A stretch of 64,000 nt of DNA from CAYREV01 sp964423345 (GCA_964423345.1 CAYREV010000005.1:44694-108693), one strand, 5' to 3'; numbered from the stretch's first letter, positions 42,794 to 52,157 are shown. Notes: generated from the sequence alone by a model not told the origin. Numbers and translations are program-made.

Positions 42794-45331
42794 ATGCAAT
42801 CATCATTTCTTCATTATACCATTCTGGAGAAGTTGGGTGAAGGCGGTATGGGACTGGTATACCTGGCCCGCGATACCAGGCTGGACCGGAAAGTGGCACT
42901 TAAGTTTTTACCCTCTCGCGTGGCTTCCGACCCCGTAGAAAAAAAACGGTTTGAACAGGAGGCCCGGGCTGCAGCCGCCCTTAACCACCCCCATATTGCC
43001 CAGGTTTATGCCATCGAAGAGGTGGATGGAAAGCTTTTTATTGTCATGGAATATGTGAAGGGAAGAGAGCTTAAGGATGTCATTGAGGGGGGACACTTAA
43101 CCGGGGAGCAGAAATGGATGATAGCCGAACAGATTGCCCGGGGAATTATGGCCGCCCATGAAAAAGATATCATCCATCGTGACATTAAGCCCGGAAATAT
43201 CATGATTGACGAGCAGGGCAACGTAAAAATCATGGATTTCGGGCTGGCCCGTATTTCGGGGTCGGAACACATTACAAAGGAGGGAACCACCCTGGGTACC
43301 ACCTCTTATATGGCCCCCGAACAGCTGAGAGGAAAGGAAGCCGACCACCAATCCGATATCTGGTCATACGGCGTCGTGTTGTATGAGCTTTTTTCCGGAG
43401 CAAAGCCTTTTGAAGGAGTTTATGAGCCGGCCGTCATGTATTCCATTACCGAAGAGGAACCCACGCCCATCGCGCAAGTGGTTAAAACAGTACCCGCCCG
43501 TATTGAAGAGGTAATTGAACGGTGCCTTATCAAAAATCCCGAAGAGCGTTACCGGGATTTCAGTCATATCGTCGAAAAGCTGGACGGCATCAACCGTGCT
43601 TCTTCAATCTCTTCCGGTCCTTCTTTCTTTTCCTTCACACACAAAAAAACTATAGTTGCAGGCCTCTCCCTAATATTCTTCCTGGTAGTCGGTGCCCTCT
43701 TTTTTCAAAACAGCCTGCCCGGATTCGGCAGCAACATACCCTTAAAGAAACACCTGGCCGTTCTGCCCATAGAAAATATCAGCAACGATCCGGGCATGCA
43801 ATCCATTTGCGACGGACTGGCAGAGACTTTTTCCTACCGTTTGTCCTCCCTGGAAAAATACCAGAATTTCTATTGGGTCACGCCTGCGGGAGAGATGCGA
43901 AGGGAAAATATTAAAAGTGCCACCCAGGCACGTAATCTGTTTGGCGTAAACCTCGCTATCGTTTCCAGCATCCAGGCTTTTGACGATTCCACCCGCCTTA
44001 CCCTGGAGCTGGTAGATACCGAAAAAATACGCAGCCTGGACAACCAGCAAATCACTGTCCCCTCCCGCAACCTGGCGTTGCTTGAACAAAAGGGGATAAA
44101 AGCCATGTTGAATATGCTGGAGATTGAAAGCAGTTCCGAGATGAATAAAACCATGGCCGAAGGATCCCCCCGGAATCCCGAAGCCTATGAATATTACCTG
44201 AAAGGGGTGGCCGCCCTGCAGCAATCGGGCAGCACGGAAAACCTGGATGAAGCCGAAAAACTTTTCCTTAAATCTCTGGAGGTGGACCCTAATTTTGCTC
44301 TCGGTCATGCCGGGCTGGGCGAAACATATTGGGAAAAGTATGAAAAATACAAAACCCCCAACCTGGTTGAGAAGACCAATACTGCCCTTATGAAAGCTCT
44401 GGAAATCAATGAAAACCTTGCTCCCGTTCAAAACCTGATGGGAATTATGAACACTGCTTCCGGGAACTATGAACAGGCGATCAATCATTTTCAGAGAGCC
44501 CTTGATATAGATCCTAAATATAATCCGGCTTTCCGGGGACTGGCCAAAGCTTATGACAGCCAGGGAAAGTCGGAAAAAGCCGTACATACGTTTAAACAGG
44601 CTATTAAACTCAAACCCGAATACTGGCAGGGATATAAAGATCTGGGTATTCATTATCTGAATAAGGGAAACTACAAATCGGCTATAAACCAGTTACAAAA
44701 AGCAGTAGCTCTGCTTCCTAAAAGCAGTACTGCCTACTCAAATCTCGGAGCTGCCTATTATTACAACGAAAATATTGACAAGGCTCGCCAAATGTTTGAA
44801 AAATCACTGGCTCTGGATAAAAATCCCAGTGCGGCAAGCAACCTGGCAACGATCTACTACTACGAAGAAAACTACGACCAAGCTGCAAATATGTATGAAA
44901 TTGCCCTCGATGCTCTACCCGACCGCTATGATATGTGGGGTAACCTGGCTGCAGCCTATGAGTTGGGTGGAAAGAAAGACAAGGCTGTTGAAACCTATAA
45001 AACCGCTATAGAGAAGGCAAAGAGACAGCTGGAGATGAATCCCAATAACGCTACGCTACTGGCCCACATCGGCTCCTATTATGCCGATATTCAGGATACA
45101 AGCCGGGCACTCAACTTTATCAACCGGAGTCTCAGCATGGGCGGTGATGATATCTGGGTTCGAAGACGGGCTGTTTTTATTTTTGAACATCTGGGTATGA
45201 GGGAAAAAGCCTTGAGTTTGATAGACAAACACATAATAAATCATATAGAAACCAACCCGGAATTTGATGACCTGGTCCGGGATAGCCGGTATAAAAAATT
45301 GAAAGAGCGTTTTGCTGATCAAACTGAATAA
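42794..45331 (+). CDS. Transmembrane Ser/Thr kinase with TolB-like and TPR ectodomain
   Basis: An 845-residue protein. Residues 8-270 form an intact Hanks-type kinase: GEGGMGLVYLA loop, K37 in VALKFL, D130 in HRDIKPGN, D148 in MDFGLA, and GTTSYMAPEQ. A membrane helix lies at about 286-304. The ectodomain has a FlgO/TolB-like alpha/beta segment (about 320-440, KHLAVLPIENISNDPGM) and then eight or more TPRs (about 455-810). The layout resembles adenylate-cyclase- and kinase-linked TPR receptors in this group. It probably senses a periplasmic partner and phosphorylates cytosolic proteins, with the divergent phosphatase as a likely counterpart. Confidence 0.93.
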   Translation: MQSSFLHYTILEKLGEGGMGLVYLARDTRLDRKVALKFLPSRVASDPVEKKRFEQEARAAAALNHPHIAQVYAIEEVDGKLFIVMEYVKGRELKDVIEGGHLTGEQKWMIAEQIARGIMAAHEKDIIHRDIKPGNIMIDEQGNVKIMDFGLARISGSEHITKEGTTLGTTSYMAPEQLRGKEADHQSDIWSYGVVLYELFSGAKPFEGVYEPAVMYSITEEEPTPIAQVVKTVPARIEEVIERCLIKNPEERYRDFSHIVEKLDGINRASSISSGPSFFSFTHKKTIVAGLSLIFFLVVGALFFQNSLPGFGSNIPLKKHLAVLPIENISNDPGMQSICDGLAETFSYRLSSLEKYQNFYWVTPAGEMRRENIKSATQARNLFGVNLAIVSSIQAFDDSTRLTLELVDTEKIRSLDNQQITVPSRNLALLEQKGIKAMLNMLEIESSSEMNKTMAEGSPRNPEAYEYYLKGVAALQQSGSTENLDEAEKLFLKSLEVDPNFALGHAGLGETYWEKYEKYKTPNLVEKTNTALMKALEINENLAPVQNLMGIMNTASGNYEQAINHFQRALDIDPKYNPAFRGLAKAYDSQGKSEKAVHTFKQAIKLKPEYWQGYKDLGIHYLNKGNYKSAINQLQKAVALLPKSSTAYSNLGAAYYYNENIDKARQMFEKSLALDKNPSAASNLATIYYYEENYDQAANMYEIALDALPDRYDMWGNLAAAYELGGKKDKAVETYKTAIEKAKRQLEMNPNNATLLAHIGSYYADIQDTSRALNFINRSLSMGGDDIWVRRRAVFIFEHLGMREKALSLIDKHIINHIETNPEFDDLVRDSRYKKLKERFADQTE

Positions 45332-45386
45332 TTACCAAGCCCGGAGTCCCGGGAATAATTTTACTTAACCTAAAAAGGAGATAGCT

Positions 45387-45830
45387 ATGAAATCAAAACC
45401 AATTATAATAACATTACTGCTTTGTTTCTTTGCAATATCTGCGGGGAGTATCTATTACATCTCTAATGAAAAGGATGCTATTGCTGTGGAAAACCTCAGG
45501 ATAAAGCAGGATAAAGATGACATATGGAGAGTGATGGACAATGAAGGAAAAAACAGGGGAACCCTTAAAGTTAAAAGAGAGACTCAGGTAAATTGGCTCG
45601 CCAACGGTTCAAAAATGCTTTTCATTTTCTCCGATAATGTGGAGAAGTATTTTACCTACGATAAATACACTTTTCAGGATGGAAATTCCCAAGTTGTTGA
45701 AGCCAACAAACAATTAAAAGTAACGCTAAAAAAGGATGCTCCTAAAGGGGAATTGATCTATGCCGTGTACGCCTATAAAGATTCATCCTGGGTGGTAGGC
45801 AACTCGGCTCCTATTATGATCGTTTATTAA
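45387..45830 (+). CDS. Small membrane-anchored or secreted protein, unknown
   Basis: A 147-residue protein with an N-terminal hydrophobic helix (IIITLLLCFFAISAGSIYYI) and a beta-rich domain of about 115 residues. The domain resembles small greek-key proteins in strand rhythm, but no family is recognised. It has a textbook ribosome site (AAAAAGGAGATAGCT before the ATG), unusual for this sequence, where most genes lack one. Codons are AT-richer and Lys/Asn-rich compared with neighbours. It follows the kinase gene by 55 bp and ends with a strong terminator, so it is likely in the kinase operon and may be its ligand or accessory protein. Confidence 0.6.
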   Translation: MKSKPIIITLLLCFFAISAGSIYYISNEKDAIAVENLRIKQDKDDIWRVMDNEGKNRGTLKVKRETQVNWLANGSKMLFIFSDNVEKYFTYDKYTFQDGNSQVVEANKQLKVTLKKDAPKGELIYAVYAYKDSSWVVGNSAPIMIVY

Positions 45831-45853
45831 GTTATATAATTCTCTCAACTATA

Positions 45854-45883
45854 AAGCCTGCTTTTCCGGCAGGCTTTTTTTAT
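45854..45883 (+). terminator. Rho-independent terminator after the kinase operon
   Basis: AAGCCTGC (45854-45861) pairs with GCAGGCTT (45869-45876) and is followed by a T run. It lies 24 bp past the stop of the preceding small gene. Confidence 0.93.
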
Positions 45884-45961
45884 GCTTAAAAAAAATACAT
45901 TACCTCTCCACCGCGGGCATCCATAAACCTGAACCCATTCCCTTAATACCGGTGCCCCGGC

Positions 45962-46990
45962 TCAGGCAACATGCCCGATCTCAATGGCTTCTTCTCCGAT
46001 TTTCCGGGCACGCTCCCGAATATCCTCTTTTTGGGAGGAATCCACCACTGCAATCAAGCCAATACCCAGGTTGAAGGTGGCGCGCATATCCTCTTCGGGA
46101 ACGTTACCCAGATCCTGTATCAGCCCAAACAGGGGCGGCCGCTCCCAAGCGTCCCAGTCAACCTCCAACCTCAATCCGTTGGGAAGTATACGCCGGGTAT
46201 TCCCCTCAATGCCTCCACCCGTGATATGGGAAAAACCATGGATTCCCTCAAGCTCCCTGAGCTCCCGGATTAGGGGAAGGTACGATTTATGAACCTTAAG
46301 CATCGCTTCACCCACCGTCTCCCCCAATTCTTCCACCCGGTCGTCCACTTCATATTTACTAAACAGCACCTTGCGGGCCAGGGAATAACCGTTGGTATGC
46401 AGGCCGGTGCTTTTAAAACCAAGCAGTAGATCACCTGACCGTATATCATCCCCGTTTATTACCTTATTGCGATCTACCAAACCGACAATAGTGCCGGCCA
46501 GGTCGAATTCCCCTTCACTGTAAATATCGGGCATCTCGGCGGTTTCTCCTCCCACCAAGGCCACCCCGTTTTGCTTGCAGGCTGTGGCAAATCCCTTTAC
46601 CACCTGGTAGCCGACCTTCTGCTGCAGTTTACCGGTTGAAAAATAATCCAGAAAGAACAGCGGTTCGGCACCGCAGACCGCGATATCATTCACACAGTGA
46701 TTGACGAGATCCTGTCCCACCGTATCGTAGACTCCTGCCTTGAAGGCAACAATAAGCTTGGTTCCCACCCCGTCTACGCTGCTCACCAAAACGGGATCCT
46801 CCCACCTTGACAGATCGGGCCGGAAGAACCCTCCAAACCCCCCAATATTACTTAATACCGCTTCGTTATGGGTTTCTTTCACTATCCCCTTGATCGAATC
46901 CACCATCTCCTCACCGGCCTGAATATCCACCCCGGCATCCTTGTAGGTGAAGCTTTTTTTACTGTTATCCTTCTTCTCTTTATCGGGCAT
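45962..46990 (-). CDS. purM: Phosphoribosylformylglycinamidine cyclo-ligase
   Basis: A 342-residue AIR synthetase (fifth step of purine synthesis): SFTYKDAGVDIQAG, SSVDGVGTKLIVAF, HCVNDIAVCGAEPLFFLDYF, LVGGETAEMPDIY and HITGGGIEGNTRRILP are all family signatures. Its start overlaps the end of a YfiT remnant on the same strand. It is transcribed leftward, away from the proposed replication origin. Confidence 0.98.
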   Translation of the reverse strand: MPDKEKKDNSKKSFTYKDAGVDIQAGEEMVDSIKGIVKETHNEAVLSNIGGFGGFFRPDLSRWEDPVLVSSVDGVGTKLIVAFKAGVYDTVGQDLVNHCVNDIAVCGAEPLFFLDYFSTGKLQQKVGYQVVKGFATACKQNGVALVGGETAEMPDIYSEGEFDLAGTIVGLVDRNKVINGDDIRSGDLLLGFKSTGLHTNGYSLARKVLFSKYEVDDRVEELGETVGEAMLKVHKSYLPLIRELRELEGIHGFSHITGGGIEGNTRRILPNGLRLEVDWDAWERPPLFGLIQDLGNVPEEDMRATFNLGIGLIAVVDSSQKEDIRERARKIGEEAIEIGHVA

Positions 46991-47144
46991 CCCACCAGTT
47001 TTTTTGATCCTTTAGCGTAGTAATATGGGCCGGGTGATGATTTCCATGCCAGGCAAACATGCCCGTTATCCACCCGTCAAGCTGCTTGGGTCCGGCAGAT
47101 TCACCATACGTAAATTTCCCTATTGGATACCTTGGGTCTCCCAT
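46980..47144 (-). pseudogene. YfiT/DinB-type gene with internal in-frame deletion
   Basis: From the ATG at 47144 the frame encodes 54 residues. MGDPRYPIGKFTYGE matches the N-terminus of YfiT-like (bacillithiol transferase type) DinB-fold proteins, which are about 175 residues. The second half, MFAWHGNHHPAHITTL then NWW, matches their C-terminal metal-binding helix (HxxxH). The roughly 120 residues between are missing, with the junction near the GWI/TGM codons. It overlaps the purM start by 11 bp, so the original was probably upstream of purM in one transcript. Read as a deletion pseudogene. Confidence 0.72.
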
Positions 47145-47594
47145 TGCCAACTGAGTCGATTTTTGTCCAAAAGTGGAATTTAAATATAGAAATATTGGAA
47201 CTCTTTTTAAGGATTATTTCTCCACATTATCCACCGGAAAGAGGTAAAAACAATTAGATTATTTAATTTGTAGTATGTAGTAGGGGCTGTGGATATGTTG
47301 ATAAAAATAAGGTCAACATCCTGGCCGGGACTGTGAATGGGATGTTGATAAGATTGTGAATAACCATCCCCTGTTTTTTATGGACTTATGGATATAAAAA
47401 AATAGTTATCCACACATAAAGAGAATAGTTATTGAATAGTCTCAAAATATATACACCGAAAACCACCTTGATAACTTGTTGAGAACCCTTGAAAAATGTT
47501 GATCGGTGTGGAGAATTTTCATTGGTTTTTTAGTTTCCGTTTCAATCCACAGTAATTAACATAGTAATCCACATAGTTATTAACAGCTGGTGAT
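47145..47594. other. Candidate chromosomal replication origin (oriC)
   Basis: A 450-bp AT-rich non-coding stretch between divergent purM and dtd. It holds DnaA-box-like 9-mers on both strands. TTATCCACA is perfect at 47406-47414. One-mismatch copies lie at 47218-47226, 47227-47235 (abutting), 47288-47296 (reverse), 47355-47363 (reverse, TTATTCACA), 47507-47515 (reverse) and 47565-47573; a two-mismatch copy lies at 47543-47551. A GTTGAT motif repeats (47297, 47344, 47498). AT-rich patches at 47179-47220, 47245-47280 and 47391-47460 could be the unwinding element. G/C bias appears to switch sign here. dnaA is not in the window, so support is by sequence pattern only. It must also hold the purM and dtd promoters. 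Confidence 0.7.
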
Positions 47595-48035
47595 ATGAAA
47601 ATTGTGCTTCAAAGAGTAAAAAAAGCGTCTGTTGCGGTGGGGGATGAAGAATCCGGATCCATTGGGAAGGGCCTGTGCCTGTTGGCAGGCATTCATGAAA
47701 GCGATACCGAAGAGGATCTGCAGTGGATATGTGACAAAGTACTGAAAATGAGAATATTTGATGACGAAGACGGGAAGATGAACCTGTCGGTACAAGATGT
47801 AGACGGGGCCCTGCTGGTGGTTTCACAGTTTACGCTTTTTGGTGACGCAAGCAAGGGAAACCGGCCCAGTTTCACAGAGGCGGCCGGTCCGGACAAGGCC
47901 CGGGAGATGTACGACGAGATGATTAAGTACCTGAAGGCCCATTCAGACCTAAAGGTGGAAACCGGTAAATTCGGGGCTTATATGGATGTAGAGATGATTA
48001 ATGACGGACCCGTAACCATCATCCTGGAAAAGTAA
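47595..48035 (+). CDS. dtd: D-aminoacyl-tRNA deacylase
   Basis: A 146-residue DTD enzyme that removes D-amino acids wrongly attached to tRNA. The start MKIVLQRVKKASV, the SQFTLFGDASKGNRPSF active-site segment and the final GAYMDVEMINDGPVT are diagnostic. It is the first gene to the right of the proposed origin. The phosphatase-fold gene follows at 30 bp, probably in one transcript. Confidence 0.97.
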   Translation: MKIVLQRVKKASVAVGDEESGSIGKGLCLLAGIHESDTEEDLQWICDKVLKMRIFDDEDGKMNLSVQDVDGALLVVSQFTLFGDASKGNRPSFTEAAGPDKAREMYDEMIKYLKAHSDLKVETGKFGAYMDVEMINDGPVTIILEK

Positions 48036-48065
48036 CGGCTGTAAAAGCAACGTATATTGAACCGG

Positions 48066-48971
48066 ATGGCTGTAGTATTTCTTTTTATAGACGGAGTGGG
48101 ACTTGGAAACAGGGGGGACGAAAACCCTTTTTGGAAAGGATCATATTCCGCTTTTAGAAAAATAGCGGGCGAACAGTCTTTTACGCGTGAGGCGGAAGAG
48201 GTTGACAGTAAAGAACACCTGTTTAAGGCTGTGGATGCCAATCTTGATATAGAAGGATTGCCCCAAAGCGGGACGGGGCAAACCACCCTTTTTACCGGCG
48301 TCAATGCCGCCCGTGAAATAAACAAGCATTTCGGCCCCTTTCCCCATTCGGGAATCAAACATTTGCTGCGCGAACAGAGCCTGTTTATTAAGGCACAGCG
48401 CCTGGGGAAAAGCTGTCATTTTATTAATGCGTATCCGCGGATATTTTTTGAAAAGTCCCGCAAGCGCAACCGATGGAGCTGTACCACGCTGATGACCCGG
48501 GGTGCGGGCCTGCCCCTTAACCGGCTGGAGAACGTCCGGGAAGGGGAGGCTATTACGGCGGGTATAACACAACAGGCGTGGAGAGAGAAGCTTAATATTG
48601 AGGTTCCCACGGTTTCGCCGGGAGAAGCGGCGTTAAGGCTTTTGTCCAAAGCCCGGGAATATGACCTTGTGCTGCACGAATATTACCTGACCGACAAGGC
48701 CGGGCACGGCCGTGACCATGGGAAGGCCGCCGCTGTAGTGTCGCGCTACAACCGGTTTCTTGATATTCTATTGGAGAAGAGGGAAGATGATATCACCCTG
48801 GTGCTTAGCAGCGATCACGGTAACGTGGAGGATCTCTCTACGAAGACCCATACCCGCAATCCGGTTCCGCTTTTTGTAGCCGGACCGGGAACGGAATATT
48901 TTAGGGAGGCGGAAAGCATTATCGATATAACCCCGTCCATTTTAGACGTGCTGAATGACGGGGGTACATAG
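48066..48971 (+). CDS. Alkaline-phosphatase-superfamily metalloenzyme
   Basis: I use the ATG at 48066 (301 residues); a TTG 9 bp upstream is in frame. The protein has the alkaline phosphatase/iPGM superfamily metal motifs: FLFIDGVGLG at the start, SGTGQTTLFTG with the nucleophile Thr/Ser region, YYLTDKAGHGRDH and LSSDHGNVEDLSTKTHT at the end. Compared with iPGM it lacks the inserted phosphatase-transfer domain. Such stand-alone members are annotated as metalloenzymes with an unknown phospho-substrate. It is convergent with adk, 10 bp apart. Confidence 0.85.
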   Translation: MAVVFLFIDGVGLGNRGDENPFWKGSYSAFRKIAGEQSFTREAEEVDSKEHLFKAVDANLDIEGLPQSGTGQTTLFTGVNAAREINKHFGPFPHSGIKHLLREQSLFIKAQRLGKSCHFINAYPRIFFEKSRKRNRWSCTTLMTRGAGLPLNRLENVREGEAITAGITQQAWREKLNIEVPTVSPGEAALRLLSKAREYDLVLHEYYLTDKAGHGRDHGKAAAVVSRYNRFLDILLEKREDDITLVLSSDHGNVEDLSTKTHTRNPVPLFVAGPGTEYFREAESIIDITPSILDVLNDGGT

Positions 48972-48981
48972 GTTTGTTTAC

Positions 48982-49536
48982 CTAACCAAGTACATCCTTG
49001 ATGCGGACGAAAATTTCTTTCACCGTACCGACGCCGTCAATTTTATTGACCAGGCCCTGTTTCTTATAATACTTTAAAACAGGCCGGGTTTCGTTGTAAT
49101 AGACTTGGAGGCGGGTCTTTATTTTCTCTTCGGTATCGTCGGACCGGCCTTCACCGCGGCTCAATATACGGTCAATAAGCTCCTCCTGCGGAACCCTGAG
49201 CAATAGAAAGTGGTCGAGGGTGAAATCCTGTTCTGCAAGGAAATCATCATAGGCTTCTGCCTGTGTTACGGTACGTGGAAAGCCGTCGAGGATGTAGCCG
49301 GAAGCATATCTCTGTTTTTTCAGCTCCTCCTCAACAAGGGCAACGACCGTTACGTCGGGTACCAGCTCACCGGCTTCCAGGTTGGATTGAACCTTCTTGC
49401 CATGTTCGGTTTCGTTCTTAATGGCATTACGGAATATTTCACCGGTTGAAAGATGGGGTATATTATACTCTTCACTGATGAGTTTAGCCTGGGTTCCCTT
49501 GCCGGCCCCCGGAGGGCCGAAAATGATAATTCTCAT
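48982..49536 (-). CDS. adk: Adenylate kinase (short form)
   Basis: A 184-residue enzyme: P-loop GPPGAGKGTQA (7-17), NMP region LSTGEIFRNAI, DGFPRTVTQAEAYD and the reduced lid RGEGRSDDTEEKIKTRL. The zinc-type lid of long bacterial forms is missing, which is normal for this group and not a truncation. It converts AMP and ATP to two ADP. Confidence 0.97.
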   Translation of the reverse strand: MRIIIFGPPGAGKGTQAKLISEEYNIPHLSTGEIFRNAIKNETEHGKKVQSNLEAGELVPDVTVVALVEEELKKQRYASGYILDGFPRTVTQAEAYDDFLAEQDFTLDHFLLLRVPQEELIDRILSRGEGRSDDTEEKIKTRLQVYYNETRPVLKYYKKQGLVNKIDGVGTVKEIFVRIKDVLG

Positions 49537-49804
49537 ATATAATTTGTTTTGGCGGTTTCATTAATCGGGCATCGAAAATAGGGCAAAACCAGAGTAGATT
49601 CAACGGGAAATAAGGAATAAAAAATCAACAAAAGGAGCAGCTGAATCCCCGTGCTTTAGATGAACCGCACTGTCGGAGGACCGGAGGGCTATCCGGGCTG
49701 TCACTACAGCGTTATGGATACAGGTTGAGGTTTTTATTTTCCGGTGAAAATGAAAGGTTTATCTGCTACCTTAACCTTGTAATTCATGAATACAGGACAC
49801 TATT

Positions 49805-51160
49805 ATGATTAATATGATTAAAAAAACACATCTGCTTCTGGTGATGGCATTCATCTTCACCCTAAAGGGTTTTGCCCAGGAATCACCGCTCCGGGCGGGA
49901 CCGATGGTTGGGCATGTTGAAATGCAGGAAGCCAATATATGGCTGCAAACCATGCGCCCGGCAAATGTAACCCTTCGCTATTGGAAGAAAGGCGAAAAGA
50001 AACCGGCCCAAGCCCAATTTAAGGGGCGGTCCCGGAAGGAGGCATCGAACACCCTTCATATAACCTTGTCGGGGCTGGACTATGGCACCCAATACAGCTA
50101 TGAAATAATGGTCAATGGAAGGAAGGTGGAGACCCCCTACTCCCTTGAGTTCAACACTCAACCCTTGTGGCAGTGGAGAAAAGAGCCCTCCAACTTTACG
50201 GTGGCCCTGGGCTCGTGCCTTTATATTAATGACCCGGAAGATGATCGCCCCGGCAAGCCGTATGGCGGGGATCCCGCGATACTGGAAACCATTGCGGAGA
50301 TGAATCCGGATATCATGCTCTGGCTGGGTGACAACGTCTATTACCGCGAACCCGACTTTTATGATCCGCTGCAAATGGACGCGCGGTATCGCGATGCCCG
50401 CGACACGCCGGAGATGCAGGAGCTGTTGGCTACGGCCGTCAACCTGGCTACCTGGGACGACCACGATTACGGGCCCAATAACTCCGACCGAAGCTACCGA
50501 ATGCGTGAAGAGGCCCTGAAGATATTCAAAAGATACTGGGCAAACCCGGGCTACGGCACCGGGGATACCGACGGAATTTTTACCCGCTACCTGTATAACG
50601 ACGTGGAGTTTTTCCTGATGGACGACCGTTTTCACCGGGCCCCGAACCGGCTGAACGATCCCGCGAAGGACTTTTTCGGCAGAGAACAGCTTCAGTGGCT
50701 GATGGACGGGCTGGTATCAAGCCAAGCCACCTTTAAAATTGTGGTGGTGGGTAACCAGGTAACCAACCGGATGAACCGGCATGAGGCGATGGTGCAGTTT
50801 AAAGAGGAATACCAGGCGTTGAAGAAATTTCTGCACAAGGAGGGTGTGGAAGGAGTCTTGTTTGTCAGTGGCGACCGACATTTCACGGAGCTGCTCAAGA
50901 CCGAACGGGGAGGCCACTATCCCATTTATGAGTTTACATCCTCACCCTTGTCGGCGGGTAACTACGGCACCCTCGACGAAGCGGAAGAGTTCAACAACCC
51001 GCAGCGCGTAGAGGGCACGCTGGTATATGAACAGAGAAACTTCGGTGTGATCAGGGTGGGAGGAAGCCGCGGGGAGCGCACCCTTACCCTGCAAGCCTAC
51101 AGCCCGGAGGGCGAAAAGCTCTGGGAACACACCATCGGCGAGAAGGAACTAAAAAACTAG
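49805..51160 (+). CDS. PhoD-like alkaline phosphatase, exported
   Basis: A 451-residue protein (signal peptide about 1-25). An N-terminal fibronectin-like strand region (GHVEMQEANIWLQTMRPANV) precedes a PhoD metallophosphoesterase core: VALGSCLYIN, MLWLGDNVYYREPDFYD, ATWDDHDYGPNNSDR, and the late FVSGDRHFTELL His motif. PhoD enzymes hydrolyse phosphodiesters and monoesters outside the cytoplasm. The 268 bp before it hold nothing recognisable besides AT-rich promoter-like sequence. Confidence 0.92.
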   Translation: MINMIKKTHLLLVMAFIFTLKGFAQESPLRAGPMVGHVEMQEANIWLQTMRPANVTLRYWKKGEKKPAQAQFKGRSRKEASNTLHITLSGLDYGTQYSYEIMVNGRKVETPYSLEFNTQPLWQWRKEPSNFTVALGSCLYINDPEDDRPGKPYGGDPAILETIAEMNPDIMLWLGDNVYYREPDFYDPLQMDARYRDARDTPEMQELLATAVNLATWDDHDYGPNNSDRSYRMREEALKIFKRYWANPGYGTGDTDGIFTRYLYNDVEFFLMDDRFHRAPNRLNDPAKDFFGREQLQWLMDGLVSSQATFKIVVVGNQVTNRMNRHEAMVQFKEEYQALKKFLHKEGVEGVLFVSGDRHFTELLKTERGGHYPIYEFTSSPLSAGNYGTLDEAEEFNNPQRVEGTLVYEQRNFGVIRVGGSRGERTLTLQAYSPEGEKLWEHTIGEKELKN

Positions 51161-51263
51161 GCGGAAATATCGGACGGGCAGGCCGGGCATCGCAGGAGGG
51201 CGCCCCGTTTTTGTCAACCGGCGATAAATTGCGTAACCTAAAGCAATCAAATATTAAGTCCCT

Positions 51264-52157
51264 ATGACCTGGCAGGAACTACTTACCCATATCAGTGATA
51301 TACTGAACTACACGCTTTTCCAGATCAAGGAAACGCCCGTCACCCTGATGTCGGTGGTCATCTTCCTGTTCTTCATCACGATTTCGATTATCATCGGCGT
51401 GTGGATGCGCAAGGCCTTGACCCGCCGGATACTGAAGCGTTTTAACATTGACGCGGGTACCAGCTACACCCTTTCCCGCATTACCCAGTACTCCATTATT
51501 ATCATCGGCGTCCTGATTTCCTTTCAGTTTGTAGGCGTTGACCTGAGCGGACTCGCGGTCGTATTCGGACTCCTTTCGGTGGGGATAGGTTTTGGGCTTC
51601 AGAATATAACCTCGAACTTTATTTCGGGTCTTATCATCCTGTTTGAGAGGCCCATATCGGTGGGCGACCGGGTGGTGGTCAGTGATATTGAAGGAGATAT
51701 CATCGAGATTAACATCCGGTCTACCATGGTGCGCACCGTCAACAATATCTCCATCATTGTGCCCAACTCTGAGTTTGTATCCAAGGACGTCGTCAACTAT
51801 TCCCACGGGGACCCCACCTACCGCCTGGACATCAGCGTGGGTGTTTCCTACCGTTCCGACCTGGAGAAGGTACTTCGCGCGTTGCATGAGGTCGCCGAAG
51901 AGAGCGAGCGCGTGCTGGACGACCCCAAGCCGGAGGCCCACCTTTCCGGCTTCGGAGATTCCTCATGGAAAATGGAGCTGAGGGCGTGGGTCGGAGATGT
52001 TAAAAAATACCCAGAGATCAGGAACGAGCTCAACCAGGCCATCGTACGCAAATTCAGAGAGTACGAAATAGAAATTCCCTATCCGCAGCGGGACCTGCAT
52101 GTACGTAGCTCCGTTCCCATTCCGGGGTCGCCCCCGCCCACGGAAGAGAAATCATAG
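51264..52157 (+). CDS. MscS-family mechanosensitive ion channel
   Basis: A 297-residue small-conductance mechanosensitive channel: three membrane helices (about 28-48, 67-87, 95-118), the pore helix GLLSVGIGFGLQNITSNFISGL followed by ILFERPISVGDRV, and an MscS beta/alpha cytosolic domain to the end. It releases solutes on hypo-osmotic shock. It is convergent with the Asp-box propeller gene. Confidence 0.95.
   Translation: MTWQELLTHISDILNYTLFQIKETPVTLMSVVIFLFFITISIIIGVWMRKALTRRILKRFNIDAGTSYTLSRITQYSIIIIGVLISFQFVGVDLSGLAVVFGLLSVGIGFGLQNITSNFISGLIILFERPISVGDRVVVSDIEGDIIEINIRSTMVRTVNNISIIVPNSEFVSKDVVNYSHGDPTYRLDISVGVSYRSDLEKVLRALHEVAEESERVLDDPKPEAHLSGFGDSSWKMELRAWVGDVKKYPEIRNELNQAIVRKFREYEIEIPYPQRDLHVRSSVPIPGSPPPTEEKS

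Noticed and set aside
47066..47074. TTATCCACC as an additional DnaA box left of the origin
   Set aside because: It falls inside the YfiT remnant, where these bases encode Gly-Trp-Ile-Thr, so it is likely chance; I left it out of the origin.
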